A stretch of 64,000 bases of DNA from Iodobacter sp025352645 (GCF_033446605.1 NZ_JAWQUO010000001.1:138569-202568); one strand, 5' to 3'. Shown: positions 53,000 to 62,150, numbered from the stretch's first letter. Notes: generated by a model not told the origin, from the sequence alone. Made by a program: numbers and translations.

Positions 53000-53780
53000 G
53001 GCTGAAGTAAATCACTTTGATGTGATTACTTTGTTTCCAGAGATGTTTGAGGCGATCACTCGTCATGGTATTACTCGGCGAGCGGTTGAATTAGGTTTGT
53101 TTGAACTAATCAGTTGGAATCCACGCGATTTCACTATAGACAAACACCGCACTGTGGACGATCGGCCTTATGGTGGTGGTCCAGGTATGGTGATGCTGCC
53201 AGAGCCGCTAGAAAGCGCGCTTGAAGCGGCTAAAAATAGGCAGCGTAAGGCTGGTGTTGCTATAACGCATACCATCTATTTATCTCCCCAAGGGGCGACA
53301 TTAACGCATGATAAAGTGCTAGAGCTAGCAAAAAAGCCGGGTCTGGTTTTGTTATGTGGTCGTTATGAGGGTGTAGATGAGCGTTTGCTGGATCGCCAGA
53401 TCGACGAGGAAATCTCGGTTGGCGATTATGTGCTTTCAGGTGGAGAGCTGCCTGCAATGGTGTTGATGGATGCCATCATTCGCCAATTGCCCGGCGTGCT
53501 TAACACCGCAGCGAGTGCAGAAGAAGATTCATTTGTGGATGGGTTGCTGGATTGCCCGCATTACACCCGTCCCGAAAATTATCTAGGTATGAATGTACCG
53601 GAAGTCTTACTTTCAGGGAATCATGCACTGATACGGCGCTGGCGCTTAAAACAGTCTTTGGGTCGAACGCTTTTGCGTAGGCCTGACTTGTTAAAAGAGC
53701 GACAGCTATCAAAAGAGGAAGCTCGTCTTCTGGCCGAATTTAAGGCGGATCTGGCGACAAGCCAGGATCAGGTGGTTTGA
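52989..53780 (+). CDS. trmD: tRNA (guanine37-N1)-methyltransferase TrmD
   Basis: Knotted SPOUT methyltransferase making m1G37; 263 residues. HFDVITLFPEMF, DDRPYGGGPGMVM, LCGRYEGVDER and the SVGDYVLSGGELPAM trefoil loop are present. TTG 52989 is the best start upstream of the conserved N-terminus; the upstream frame lies in rimM. Eleven-base overlap suggests translational coupling. Confidence 0.95.
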   Translation: MITKAEVNHFDVITLFPEMFEAITRHGITRRAVELGLFELISWNPRDFTIDKHRTVDDRPYGGGPGMVMLPEPLESALEAAKNRQRKAGVAITHTIYLSPQGATLTHDKVLELAKKPGLVLLCGRYEGVDERLLDRQIDEEISVGDYVLSGGELPAMVLMDAIIRQLPGVLNTAASAEEDSFVDGLLDCPHYTRPENYLGMNVPEVLLSGNHALIRRWRLKQSLGRTLLRRPDLLKERQLSKEEARLLAEFKADLATSQDQVV

Positions 53781-53821
53781 CCACCTTTGAAGGAACAAGC
53801 TTCACATTGGAGTAATACCCC

Positions 53822-54205
53822 ATGGATTTGATTCAAATACTTGAGCAAGAAGAAATCGCTCGCTTAGCTAAGACTATTCCTGTTTTCGCCCCAGGCGACA
53901 CCGTGATCGTTCAGGTCAAGGTTAAGGAAGGTACACGTGAGCGTCTGCAGGCTTATGAAGGCGTTGTGATTGCTAAGCGTAATCGCGGCCTGAATAGCTC
54001 CTTTATCGTGCGTAAAATTTCCGCCGGTATGGGTGTTGAGCGTACATTCCAAACTTACTCACCACTGGTAGCTGGTATTGAAGTTAAGCGTCGCGGCGAT
54101 GTACGTCGTGCTAAGCTTTACTACCTCCGTGATCGTTCAGGTAAATCTGCACGTATTAAGGAAAAATTGCCAGCACGTAAGATTGTTGCTAAAGCTGCTG
54201 CTTAA
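53822..54205 (+). CDS. rplS: 50S ribosomal protein L19
   Basis: 127 residues; PGDTVIVQVKVKEGTRERLQ and VERTFQTYSP motifs. Preceded by TTGGAG. Contributes with L14 to intersubunit bridge B8. Confidence 0.97.
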   Translation: MDLIQILEQEEIARLAKTIPVFAPGDTVIVQVKVKEGTRERLQAYEGVVIAKRNRGLNSSFIVRKISAGMGVERTFQTYSPLVAGIEVKRRGDVRRAKLYYLRDRSGKSARIKEKLPARKIVAKAAA

Positions 54206-54228
54206 TTTTTTAAGCAACTCAGTATTTA

Positions 54229-54258
54229 AACGCGGGCCGAGTGCCCGCGTTTTCGTTT
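54229..54258 (+). terminator. rpsP operon terminator
   Basis: Perfect nine-base stem AACGCGGGC/GCCCGCGTT with loop CGAGT, followed by TTCGTTT. Confidence 0.82.
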
Positions 54259-54285
54259 CCATAACAAAGATCGTTTGAGGTTGTT

Positions 54286-54774
54286 ATGCGCATCGAAAAC
54301 ATGTCTTATCATGCGGTTATTGCAAGCCCCGTTGGGCCTCTTGGGCTAGCCGAACATGACGCTCAGTTAGTTTTGCTTGAATTTCTTCCTCCTTCTGCTC
54401 CTTTATTGGCGGCAACAAGTCCTCTGCTCGTAGAGGCGACACGTCAGTTAGCCTGTTATTTTCAAAATCCCTTGTTTGTCTTTGATCTGCCTTGGGCTTT
54501 GTCGGTTAGTGCGCATCAACATAAGGTTTTGGCAGCGATTGCTGCGATTCCAGTTGGAAATGTGCAAACCTATGCCGAAATTTCCAAGTGTGTTCAGTCT
54601 AGTCCTCGAGCGGTAGGCGGTGCTTGCGGTAAAAATCCTTTGCCTCTGTTTATTCCTTGTCATCGAGTCGTGGCGGCCAAAGGCTTGGGTGGTTTTAATG
54701 CTGGACGAAGTGGTGTGGATTGGTTGCCTATTAAGCGCTGGTTGCTAAATCATGAGCAAGCAAGCTATGGATGA
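54286..54774 (+). CDS. ogt: Methylated-DNA-[protein]-cysteine S-methyltransferase
   Basis: Suicide repair protein removing O6-alkyl groups from guanine; 162 residues. Active-site IPCHRVVA (acceptor Cys) and the recognition helix SSPRAVGGACGKNP are intact. ATG 54286 follows TTGAGG by five bases. Ogt/MGMT family; ogt versus ada C-domain naming is by length. Its end overlaps xerD by eight bases. Confidence 0.9.
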   Translation: MRIENMSYHAVIASPVGPLGLAEHDAQLVLLEFLPPSAPLLAATSPLLVEATRQLACYFQNPLFVFDLPWALSVSAHQHKVLAAIAAIPVGNVQTYAEISKCVQSSPRAVGGACGKNPLPLFIPCHRVVAAKGLGGFNAGRSGVDWLPIKRWLLNHEQASYG

Positions 54775-55675
54775 GCAATTACTGTTAATTGATGAATTTT
54801 TAGATGCCGTTTGGCTGAGTGATCAGTTGTCTAAAAATACCATTGATAGTTATCGGCGCGATTTGCTGATTTGGGCTCAATGGCTGTTGGCGGAGCGGCA
54901 GTGTGATCTGCTGAGCGCTGATCGAGAGTGCGTGCAAGCTTTTTTAGCGAGACAGGCTCGTGATATGAAAGCCGCCACTTTGGCGCGGCGTATGGCCAGC
55001 TTACGCAAATTTTATCGGCACTGGATTTTATCAGGGCAGGCTAGTTTTGATCCTACCGCTGAATTAACCGCTCCAAAACGGATTCGCCCCCTGCCTAAGG
55101 CCTTGGATGAGGATCGAATTGAGGCGCTTTTATTGGCTCCAGAGCTTGATCAGGCCGGTGGATTAAGAGATCGGGCCATGTTAGAGCTGATGTACGCTAC
55201 CGGTTTACGCGTAAGCGAGCTAGTTACTCTGCCATTAGGGCAAATAAAATTACGTGAGCGCTATGTGCAGATTTTGGCAGGCAAGGGCGGTAAGCAGCGT
55301 TTGGTGCCAATGGGGGAAGTGGCTGCTGATTGGGTTGAGCAATATTTGGCTTATTCTCGGCCGCTGCTAGTTGGGGTGCATCAGGTGGCGGAGGCCTTTG
55401 TTAATCAGCGTGGTCACCCCCTTACTCGGCAGGGGTTTTGGTACATTATTAAGCAATATGCTGGCACAGCGGGTATTGATGCGAGTCATTTAAGCCCACA
55501 CGTTTTAAGGCATGCTTTTGCCACACACTTGTTGAATCATGGCGCTGATTTGCGCGTGGTGCAGATGTTGCTTGGGCACGCTGATATCACGACTACTCAG
55601 ATTTATACTCATGTTGCATCGGCTCGTTTGAAATCGTTGCATAAAGAACACCATCCGCGTGGTTCTCGTTCATAA
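54767..55675 (+). CDS. xerD: Site-specific tyrosine recombinase XerD
   Basis: Resolves chromosome dimers at dif with XerC. 302 residues from ATG 54767, whose N-terminus aligns residue for residue with E. coli XerD (ATG 54752 is five codons earlier). Catalytic set visible: Arg in TGLRVSEL, Lys in GKGGKQR, HxxR in HVLRHAFATH, His in LGHADI and Tyr in TQIYTHV. Confidence 0.92.
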   Translation: MDEQLLLIDEFLDAVWLSDQLSKNTIDSYRRDLLIWAQWLLAERQCDLLSADRECVQAFLARQARDMKAATLARRMASLRKFYRHWILSGQASFDPTAELTAPKRIRPLPKALDEDRIEALLLAPELDQAGGLRDRAMLELMYATGLRVSELVTLPLGQIKLRERYVQILAGKGGKQRLVPMGEVAADWVEQYLAYSRPLLVGVHQVAEAFVNQRGHPLTRQGFWYIIKQYAGTAGIDASHLSPHVLRHAFATHLLNHGADLRVVQMLLGHADITTTQIYTHVASARLKSLHKEHHPRGSRS

Positions 55676-55738
55676 GAATAATCCCCATATGCTAATCTCA
55701 TAACTAATCCGTCGTTTGGCGGCTCGGGGAGAAATGGA

Positions 55739-56563
55739 ATGGATGCAACTTGGGCGCAGAAGTATCAAGAACTTGCTATGGGTTATATCGCAGAGTTCGG
55801 GGTAAAAATCATTGCCGCGATTGCTTTTTGGGTAATAGGCCGCTGGCTAATCGGTTTTGCCGTTCGTTTGGTGCAAAGCTCTTTAAGTAAGCAAAAGGTT
55901 GATCCTACCGTATTGCGTTATGTTGGCTCAGTTATTACGGTTACTTTGAATATCTTGCTCGTGATTGGCATCTTGGGCTACTGCGGGATTCAAACCACAA
56001 CATTCGCGGCGTTAATTGCCGCTGGTGGTATTGCAATTGGCATGGCTTGGTCCGGTTTATTGGCTAATTTTGCTGCAGGTGCTTTTATTATTGTGTTACG
56101 CCCGTTTAAGGTGGGTGATTTTGTTGCGGTTGCAGGGATCGTGGGGACAGTGAGCGAAATTGGCTTATTTTCTACCATGATTAATACGCCAGATAATGTG
56201 ATGACTTTGGTTGGAAACAATAAGATTTTTTCTGACAATATTCAGAATTTCACTTTGAATCCATTTCGCCGAGTTGATTTAAAGGCTCAATTAGCAGGGA
56301 GTGCAGATCATGTTGCCGCGATGCAGGTATTGCGCGATAAGATCGCGGCTATTCCAAATGTATTGGCTGAGCCTAAGGTTGATGTAGAAATCCTTGAGTT
56401 TAATTTGGTTGGGCCGGTCTTGGTGGTACGACCGTATTGTCATAATGATCATTATTGGCAAGTCTATTTTGATACTAATCGCACTATTAAAGAAAGCTTG
56501 GCTGCGGCTGGATTTCCAGTGCCAATGCCTGCACAAACTGTTGTGGTACAGCAACAGGCGTAA
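55739..56563 (+). CDS. mscS: Small-conductance mechanosensitive channel, MscS family
   Basis: 274 residues; three N-terminal membrane segments, the pore-lining third being Gly/Ala-rich (AAGGIAIGMAWSGLLANFA), then the beta domain (RPFKVGDFV) and the C-terminal alpha/beta vestibule. Near E. coli MscS in length (286). GGGGAGAA precedes ATG 55739. Confidence 0.92.
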   Translation: MDATWAQKYQELAMGYIAEFGVKIIAAIAFWVIGRWLIGFAVRLVQSSLSKQKVDPTVLRYVGSVITVTLNILLVIGILGYCGIQTTTFAALIAAGGIAIGMAWSGLLANFAAGAFIIVLRPFKVGDFVAVAGIVGTVSEIGLFSTMINTPDNVMTLVGNNKIFSDNIQNFTLNPFRRVDLKAQLAGSADHVAAMQVLRDKIAAIPNVLAEPKVDVEILEFNLVGPVLVVRPYCHNDHYWQVYFDTNRTIKESLAAAGFPVPMPAQTVVVQQQA

Positions 56564-56596
56564 TCAGTTTATTGATGGTGATGGGATGTTTGGCAT

Positions 56597-56633
56597 AAAA
56601 AAATCCCCATCCAGTGTTGGATGGGGATTTTTT
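56597..56633. terminator. Bidirectional terminator mscS / clpA
   Basis: AATCCCCATCC and GGATGGGGATT around loop AGTGTT, with an A-run on the left and T-run on the right, placed between convergent genes. Confidence 0.88.
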
Positions 56634-56643
56634 GCTTTAGCAC

Positions 56644-58908
56644 TTAAGCGGGAATGGCTTCTTTATTAGTGATATCTAGGCTAACTTTGCCATCATCATC
56701 AATATCGATCGTTACCTCGCCGCCATGTATTAAGCGACCAAACAGCAGCTCATCGGCAAGTGCTTTCCTAATGGTATCTTGAATCAGCCTTGCCATAGGC
56801 CTAGCCCCCATCATTGGGTCAAAGCCTTCAGCGGCAAGGTGCGTTTTCAAAGCAGGGGTAAAGTGTGCTTCTACTTTCTTTTCTTGCAGCTGAACTTCAA
56901 GTTGAATGAGGAATTTATCTACAACTTGCATAATGATTTCGTGCGAAAGCGGTGCAAATGGAATGATTGCATCCAAGCGGTTGCGGAATTCAGGCGTAAA
57001 CATCCGCTTAATTTCTTGCATTTCGTCGCCGGTTTGCTTGCTAGTTGTAAAGCCAATCACCGATTTTGTCAGCGTTTCCGCACCGGTATTGGTGGTCATA
57101 ACAATAACGACATTTCTAAAGTCTGCTTTACGCCCGTTGTTATCAGTGAGCGTGCCGTGATCCATAACTTGTAACAGCACGTTAAAGATGTCTGGATGTG
57201 CTTTTTCAATTTCATCCAGCAGCAGTACAGCGTATGGGTGCTTGGTAATCGCTTCGGTGAGCAAACCGCCTTGCTCAAAGCCAACATAGCCTGGAGGTGC
57301 ACCAATTAAACGGCTAACCGCGTGGCGTTCCATATATTCGGACATATCAAAACGTAGCAATTCAATACCCATGGTATAGGCTAGCTGGCGGGCCACCTCG
57401 GTTTTTCCTACGCCAGTTGGGCCGCTAAATAAGAAGGCACCAATTGGTTTTTGTGGATTGCCTAGACCTGCCCTTGCCATTTTGATTGAAGTTGCTACCG
57501 ATTCAATTGCTTTTTCTTGGCCAAATACCACGCGTTTAAGATCGCTTTCTAGCGTTTTAAGGGTATTGCGATCGTTAGTTGATACGCTCTTTGGCGGAAT
57601 GCGCGCAATCTTAGCCACGATTTCTTCGATTTCGTGTTTGTTAATGGTTTTCTTTTGCTTGGATTTAGGCAAAATCTTTTGTGCGGCACCCGCTTCATCA
57701 ATGACATCAATCGCTTTATCGGGTAAGTGACGATCATTAATATACTTGGCGGAAAGCTCGGCAGCCGTTGTGAGCGCCGCCAAGGTGTATTTCACGCCAT
57801 GGTGTTGCTCAAATTTATCTTTCAAGCCTTTCAGGATCTCAATCGTCTGTTCGACGGTTGGTTCGGGCACATCAATCTTTTGGAAGCGACGTGATAAGGC
57901 GTTGTCTTTTTCAAAAATGCCACGGTATTCGGTATAAGTAGTGGCGCCAATGCATTTTAATGTGCCATTTGAGAGTGCTGGCTTCAATAAATTAGAGGCA
58001 TCTAAGGTGCCACCAGAAGCTGCACCTGCACCAACTAAAGTATGAATTTCATCAATAAACAGCACCGCATTGCGTTCTTCTTGTAGCTGTTTGATTACGG
58101 CTTTTAAACGCTGCTCAAAGTCGCCGCGATACTTGGTTCCTGCAAGGAGTGCACCCATATCAAGGCCGTAAACTGTGGCGTCTTTAAGAATGTCAGGTAC
58201 GTTTCCTTCAACAATACGCCGTGCTAACCCTTCGGCGATCGCAGTTTTACCAACACCTGCTTCTCCTACTAGCAGAGGGTTGTTTTTGCGACGACGGCAT
58301 AGTGTTTGAATGACGCGCTCTAATTCATGCTCACGCCCAATGAGAGGATCTATCCGCCCGGCAATGGCTTGCTGATTTAGGTTTTCAGTGAAACTGCTGA
58401 GTGCCCCGCCTGCGGTAGTTTCTTCTTCGTGTTCTTCGTTTTGCTCTGTGCGTGGAATAGGCTGCTGTGCGCTAGCCGATTTTGCAATGCCATGAGCAAT
58501 AAAATTTACCACGTCCAGACGTGTAATCGCTTGTTGGTGCAGGTAATAAACCGCGTGGCTGTCTTTCTCGCCAAATATGGCAACGAGCACATTGGCACCC
58601 GTTACTTCTTTTTTGCCAGAAGATTGCACGTGTAAAATAGCGCGTTGTATGACGCGTTGAAAACCAATGGTAGGTTGGGTTTCAACTTCACCATCGCCAG
58701 AAACGACTGGAGTGTGCTCTTTTACAAAGTCGCCAAGTTGGCGACGCAGCTCATCCATGTGCGCGCCGCATGCACGTAATACTTCTGCTGCAGATGGGTT
58801 GTCTAGCAGCGCAAGTAAGAGGTGCTCCACGGTAATGTACTCGTGGCGTTTTTGCCTCGCATCCGTAAAGGCCATGTGGAGGCTGACTTCAAGTTCTTGG
58901 GCAATCAT
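56644..58908 (-). CDS. clpA: ATP-dependent Clp protease ATP-binding subunit ClpA
   Basis: AAA+ unfoldase feeding ClpP; 754 residues. N-domain (MIAQELEVSLHMAFTDARQK), first Walker A GEAGVGKTAIAEG, second GPTGVGKTEVAR. Start ATG 58908 follows GGAGGTGA at good spacing and overlaps the clpS stop (ATGA). A poly-Ala/Thr linker separates the N-domain from D1. Confidence 0.96.
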   Translation of the reverse strand: MIAQELEVSLHMAFTDARQKRHEYITVEHLLLALLDNPSAAEVLRACGAHMDELRRQLGDFVKEHTPVVSGDGEVETQPTIGFQRVIQRAILHVQSSGKKEVTGANVLVAIFGEKDSHAVYYLHQQAITRLDVVNFIAHGIAKSASAQQPIPRTEQNEEHEEETTAGGALSSFTENLNQQAIAGRIDPLIGREHELERVIQTLCRRRKNNPLLVGEAGVGKTAIAEGLARRIVEGNVPDILKDATVYGLDMGALLAGTKYRGDFEQRLKAVIKQLQEERNAVLFIDEIHTLVGAGAASGGTLDASNLLKPALSNGTLKCIGATTYTEYRGIFEKDNALSRRFQKIDVPEPTVEQTIEILKGLKDKFEQHHGVKYTLAALTTAAELSAKYINDRHLPDKAIDVIDEAGAAQKILPKSKQKKTINKHEIEEIVAKIARIPPKSVSTNDRNTLKTLESDLKRVVFGQEKAIESVATSIKMARAGLGNPQKPIGAFLFSGPTGVGKTEVARQLAYTMGIELLRFDMSEYMERHAVSRLIGAPPGYVGFEQGGLLTEAITKHPYAVLLLDEIEKAHPDIFNVLLQVMDHGTLTDNNGRKADFRNVVIVMTTNTGAETLTKSVIGFTTSKQTGDEMQEIKRMFTPEFRNRLDAIIPFAPLSHEIIMQVVDKFLIQLEVQLQEKKVEAHFTPALKTHLAAEGFDPMMGARPMARLIQDTIRKALADELLFGRLIHGGEVTIDIDDDGKVSLDITNKEAIPA

Positions 58909-59216
58909 TCGTTCACCTCCATTGTGCATTGCAGTGGCTGCTGATGTTGCCTGGAATACTGGCTGACTTCTGCGACCTTGGTGGACGCAATGTCCTTAGG
59001 AAAAATCCCACACATCCCGCGCCCTTCTGTGTGAACTTTAAGCATAACCTGCGTTGCTCGTTCACGGTTCATTCCAAAAAATTTTTCTAATACATTGATG
59101 ACAAAATCCATCGGTGTAAAGTCATCGTTTAACAGCAGTACACGCCACAAAGCGGGTGGTGGTGAGAGTATCGATTGCTGATTAAGTTCGGCATCGGTTT
59201 GATGCTGTGCAGGCAT
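58905..59216 (-). CDS. clpS: ClpS adaptor protein
   Basis: N-end-rule adaptor for ClpA, 103 residues. Core VLLLNDDFTPMDFVINVLEK contains the substrate-pocket residues, and HTEGRGMCGIFPKDIA the ClpA-binding face. Translationally coupled to clpA by a four-base overlap. Confidence 0.95.
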   Translation of the reverse strand: MPAQHQTDAELNQQSILSPPPALWRVLLLNDDFTPMDFVINVLEKFFGMNRERATQVMLKVHTEGRGMCGIFPKDIASTKVAEVSQYSRQHQQPLQCTMEVNE

Positions 59217-59527
59217 TTTGCTACCAATTTGTGTGGTTTGTAATCATTTTGGTCCTCCCACGCTCTTTTTCAAGCTCTGATCTTCATCAACGTGGGTGGA
59301 TGGTGTATTTGCTTGTTTTTGACTGTGGTTTTTTATTTAATGCGCGCCGCCATTTTTAGAATTTTACTTGACCTTCGGTGTAAAAGTCGCGTAAAAAGGT
59401 GGCTCGAGTTTGATGTACAAGTTTCTGCAGTACCGGTTTGGCCGTTTTGCTGGTCTTGGACCTCAAACCTCATGGTGCCTCTTTAAGAGGCGGTTCATGT
59501 TTTACAAGTTGATAGGAAAGACCCCAA
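59217..59527. other. Divergent spacer clpS / csp
   Basis: 311 bases. Holds the clpS start region on one strand and the csp promoter and leader on the other. A 64-codon frame at 59292-59486 lacks a ribosome binding site and family resemblance. A palindrome GCCTCTT-T-AAGAGGC lies at 59471-59485 in the leader. Confidence 0.55.
59368..59397 (+). promoter_or_regulatory. Possible promoter of the first csp gene
   Basis: -35 TTGACC (59368-59373), 18-base spacer, -10 TAAAAA (59392-59397, weak). It would give a leader of about 125 bases, long as in E. coli cspA. Confidence 0.4.
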
Positions 59528-59731
59528 ATGGCTCTGGGCACTGTTAAGTGGTTCAATGATTCTAAAGGCTTCGGCTTTGTTACTCCAGACGAAGGCGGCG
59601 AAGACATTTTCGCTCACTTCTCAGCGATCAACATGCCAGGCTTCAAAACCTTGAAAGAAGGCCAACGTGTCTCTTTCGAGATCACCAACGGTGCTAAAGG
59701 CAAACAAGCCTCTAACATCCAAGCTGCTTAA
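59528..59731 (+). CDS. Cold shock protein, CspA family (copy 1)
   Basis: 67-residue single cold-shock domain that binds single-stranded nucleic acid. RNP1 KGFGFVTP and RNP2 DIFAHFSAI are present. Near-identical to copy 2, with Glu instead of Asp in VSFEITNG. ATAGGAAAG precedes the ATG. Confidence 0.95.
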   Translation: MALGTVKWFNDSKGFGFVTPDEGGEDIFAHFSAINMPGFKTLKEGQRVSFEITNGAKGKQASNIQAA

Positions 59732-59752
59732 TCGCAGCTAGGTGATGGGTAT

Positions 59753-59772
59753 CCCGCTTAGGCGGGTATTTT
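59753..59772 (+). terminator. Short hairpin after csp copy 1
   Basis: CCCGC/GCGGG with loop TTAG followed by TATTTT. A five-base stem, so termination may be partial. Confidence 0.45.
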
Positions 59773-59773
59773 C

Positions 59774-59812
59774 GGACTATCCCTTAGTTGGGGCTCCATA
59801 CTGGAGTAGTCC
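59774..59812 (+). promoter_or_regulatory. Structured leader of csp copy 2
   Basis: GGACTA (59774-59779) pairs with TAGTCC (59807-59812), and inside it CTCCA (59794-59798) pairs with TGGAG (59802-59806), giving a bulged two-part hairpin. It ends 31 bases before the start codon. Candidate thermosensitive RNA element. Confidence 0.4.
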
Positions 59813-59843
59813 ATGTTTCACTGTTTAGATAGGAAGTGCCAAA

Positions 59844-60047
59844 ATGGCTCTAGGTACCGTAAAGTGGTTCAATGATTCTAAAGGTTTCGGCTTTGTGACT
59901 CCAGACGAAGGCGGCGAAGATATCTTCGCTCACTTCTCAGCGATCAACATGCCAGGCTTTAAAACACTGAAAGAAGGCCAGCGCGTCTCTTTCGACATCA
60001 CCAATGGTGCTAAAGGCAAACAAGCCTCTAACATCCAAGCTGCTTAA
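59844..60047 (+). CDS. Cold shock protein, CspA family (copy 2)
   Basis: 67 residues, differing from copy 1 at one position (Asp in VSFDITNG). RNP1 and RNP2 intact. The last ~35 bases before each ATG, including GATAGGAA, are also alike. Separated from copy 1 by 112 bases. Confidence 0.95.
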   Translation: MALGTVKWFNDSKGFGFVTPDEGGEDIFAHFSAINMPGFKTLKEGQRVSFDITNGAKGKQASNIQAA

Positions 60048-60063
60048 TTAGCTGCTGGTGATC

Positions 60064-60092
60064 AAAAAACCCCGCCAAGGCGGGGTTTTTTT
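60064..60092 (+). terminator. Terminator after csp copy 2
   Basis: CCCCGCC-AA-GGCGGGG flanked by an A-run and a T-run of seven; strong. Confidence 0.88.
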
Positions 60093-60124
60093 ACGTCTGA
60101 ATTTTTTGGTTTGTATACTGCGCC

Positions 60125-60151
60125 CAATAAAAACCCCGCCGAAGCGGGGTT
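60125..60151 (-). terminator. icd terminator
   Basis: Minus strand AACCCCGC-TTCG-GCGGGGTT followed by TTTATT. The stable C(UUCG)G tetraloop marks a strong intrinsic terminator. Confidence 0.85.
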
Positions 60152-60177
60152 GGACCAGCTTAGAGCTGAATCATTGA

Positions 60178-61401
60178 TTACATGCGTTCAATGATTGCCT
60201 TACCAAATCCTGAGCAACTCACTTCTGTTGGATTATCCATTAGGCGGGCAAAATCGTAAGTAACGATCTTATCCGCGATGGTTTTTTCCATGGCAGTAAT
60301 AATCAAGTCAGCAGCTTCTTTCCAGCCCATATGACGCAACATCATTTCTGCAGACAGCAGCAATGAGCCAGGATTTACCTTGTCTTGACCAGAATACTTC
60401 GGTGCGGTGCCGTGTGTTGCTTCAAACATGGCAACGCTATCCGACAAGTTTGCACCAGGAGCAATACCGATACCGCCTACCTGTGCAGCGAGTGCATCGG
60501 AGATGTAGTCGCCATTCAGATTTAGTGTGGCAATAACATCGTATTCAGCAGGACGTAACAAGATTTGCTGTAAGAATGCATCCGCAATCACATCTTTAAT
60601 CACGATGCCATTTGGTAGCTCAAGGTATGGGCCACCATCAATCTCTACACCACCAAATTCTTTCTTGGCTAATTCATAGCCCCAGGTGCGGAACATGCCT
60701 TCGGTGTATTTCATGATGTTGCCCTTGTGAACCAAGGTAACACTCTTACGGTTGTTGTCGATTGCGTATTGAATCGCACGACGTACAAGGCGCTCAGTAC
60801 CATCTTTGCTTACAGGCTTGATGCCAATGCTCGATGTTTCTGGGAAGCGAATTTTCTTCACGCCCATTTCATTTTGCAAAAAGTTGATGACTTTTTTCGC
60901 GCCTTCAGATTGAGCATCCCACTCGATACCGGCGTAGATATCTTCGGTATTTTCACGGAAAATGACCATTTCGATCAATTCTGGATGCTTAACTGGCGAT
61001 GGAACACCTTGGAAATAGCGTACTGGGCGCAGACAAACGTAGAGGTCAAGTTGCTGACGCAGTGCTACGTTTAGTGAGCGAATGCCGCCGCCAACTGGTG
61101 TTGCTAGTGGGCCTTTGATCGATACTACGTATTCTTGCAGTGCAGCTAAGGTTTCTTCTGGCAGGTAAGTGCCATCTGGATACAATTTAGATGCTTTTTC
61201 ACCGCAATAGATTTCCATCCAGTGAATCTTACGGCCGCCGCCGTAGCATTTCTTTACCGCTGCGTCGACAACGTCGATCATCACCGGGGTGATATCTACG
61301 CCAATGCCATCACCTTCGATAAATGGGATAATTGGATTATCTGGGGTCGCAAGGTTTTGGACGATTTTCGCGCCATCCTGCGGAACTTTGATCAGGCTCA
61401 T
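60178..61401 (-). CDS. icd: Isocitrate dehydrogenase, NADP-dependent
   Basis: TCA cycle enzyme making 2-oxoglutarate; 407 residues from ATG 61401 (MSLIKVPQDG) with AGGA upstream; the frame to 61476 is leader. Substrate serine in GGGIRSLNVALRQ (the AceK phosphorylation site in E. coli), FRENTEDIYAGIE, and NADP-specific text GTAPKYSGQDKVNPGS are present. Divergent from rluE. Confidence 0.96.
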   Translation of the reverse strand: MSLIKVPQDGAKIVQNLATPDNPIIPFIEGDGIGVDITPVMIDVVDAAVKKCYGGGRKIHWMEIYCGEKASKLYPDGTYLPEETLAALQEYVVSIKGPLATPVGGGIRSLNVALRQQLDLYVCLRPVRYFQGVPSPVKHPELIEMVIFRENTEDIYAGIEWDAQSEGAKKVINFLQNEMGVKKIRFPETSSIGIKPVSKDGTERLVRRAIQYAIDNNRKSVTLVHKGNIMKYTEGMFRTWGYELAKKEFGGVEIDGGPYLELPNGIVIKDVIADAFLQQILLRPAEYDVIATLNLNGDYISDALAAQVGGIGIAPGANLSDSVAMFEATHGTAPKYSGQDKVNPGSLLLSAEMMLRHMGWKEAADLIITAMEKTIADKIVTYDFARLMDNPTEVSCSGFGKAIIERM

Positions 61402-61526
61402 CTGTGCATTCCTGTTGTGTCGAGTGGTTTGTCGCGTTTCGTTGGCTGGTATTGTGAATTTCTTGTGGAGCGCCAACGAAAAAACAGCCTATTATCGCTG
61501 TTTTGTAGCAATACTGCCAAGCCGCT

Positions 61527-62150
61527 ATGCCAAAGCTTATTCTTTTAAATAAACCTTACGGGGTGATTTGCCAGTTTTCACCCTCGCCGCCGCACGCTTC
61601 GCTGGCTGATTTTGTTCCTATTAAGGACGTTTATCCAGCGGGACGTTTAGATACTGATTCTGAAGGCCTGTTGCTTTTAACAGATTCAGGGCCTTTGCAG
61701 GCTAAAATTGCTGATCCCAAGCACAAGCTGGCAAAAACTTATTGGGTGCAGGTAGAGGGTAGCCCGACATTGCTAGATTTGCAGCCTTTATTGACGGGCG
61801 TTAATCTGGGGGATTTTACGACTCAGCCCGCACAAGTCAGAATTATCGAAGAGCCTGCGCAATTATGGCCACGCATACCGCCGGTACGGTTTCGTGCTAG
61901 CGTACCAACGACTTGGCTTGAAATTATTATCCGCGAGGGTAAAAATCGTCAGGTGCGGCGCATGACTGCCAAAGTGGGCTTTCCTACTTTGCGATTGGTA
62001 CGCTATGCAATTGGTGATTGGACTTTGGATCATTTGCCTTTAGGTACTTGGCGTGAAGAGTTTGTTGCGGCTCCTCGGCAACAAACCCCAGTCGAGTCTA
62101 TGGCAAGGCCTAAGCAGCGCGGCCGTCGCGGCCCAAACAAGACGCGTTAA
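61527..62150 (+). CDS. rluE: 23S rRNA pseudouridine2457 synthase RluE
   Basis: RsuA/RluE-type pseudouridine synthase without S4 domain; 207 residues. Catalytic Asp in AGRLDTDSEGLLLLT, KTYWVQVEG and GKNRQVRRMTAKVGFPTLRL are conserved. Basic C-terminal tail. rluE-nudJ-mnmA divergent from icd is the same order as in E. coli. Confidence 0.93.
   Translation: MPKLILLNKPYGVICQFSPSPPHASLADFVPIKDVYPAGRLDTDSEGLLLLTDSGPLQAKIADPKHKLAKTYWVQVEGSPTLLDLQPLLTGVNLGDFTTQPAQVRIIEEPAQLWPRIPPVRFRASVPTTWLEIIIREGKNRQVRRMTAKVGFPTLRLVRYAIGDWTLDHLPLGTWREEFVAAPRQQTPVESMARPKQRGRRGPNKTR

Noticed and set aside
59292..59486. 64-codon frame before the first csp gene
   Set aside because: Covers the putative promoter and leader, lacks a Shine-Dalgarno and has no recognisable protein features.
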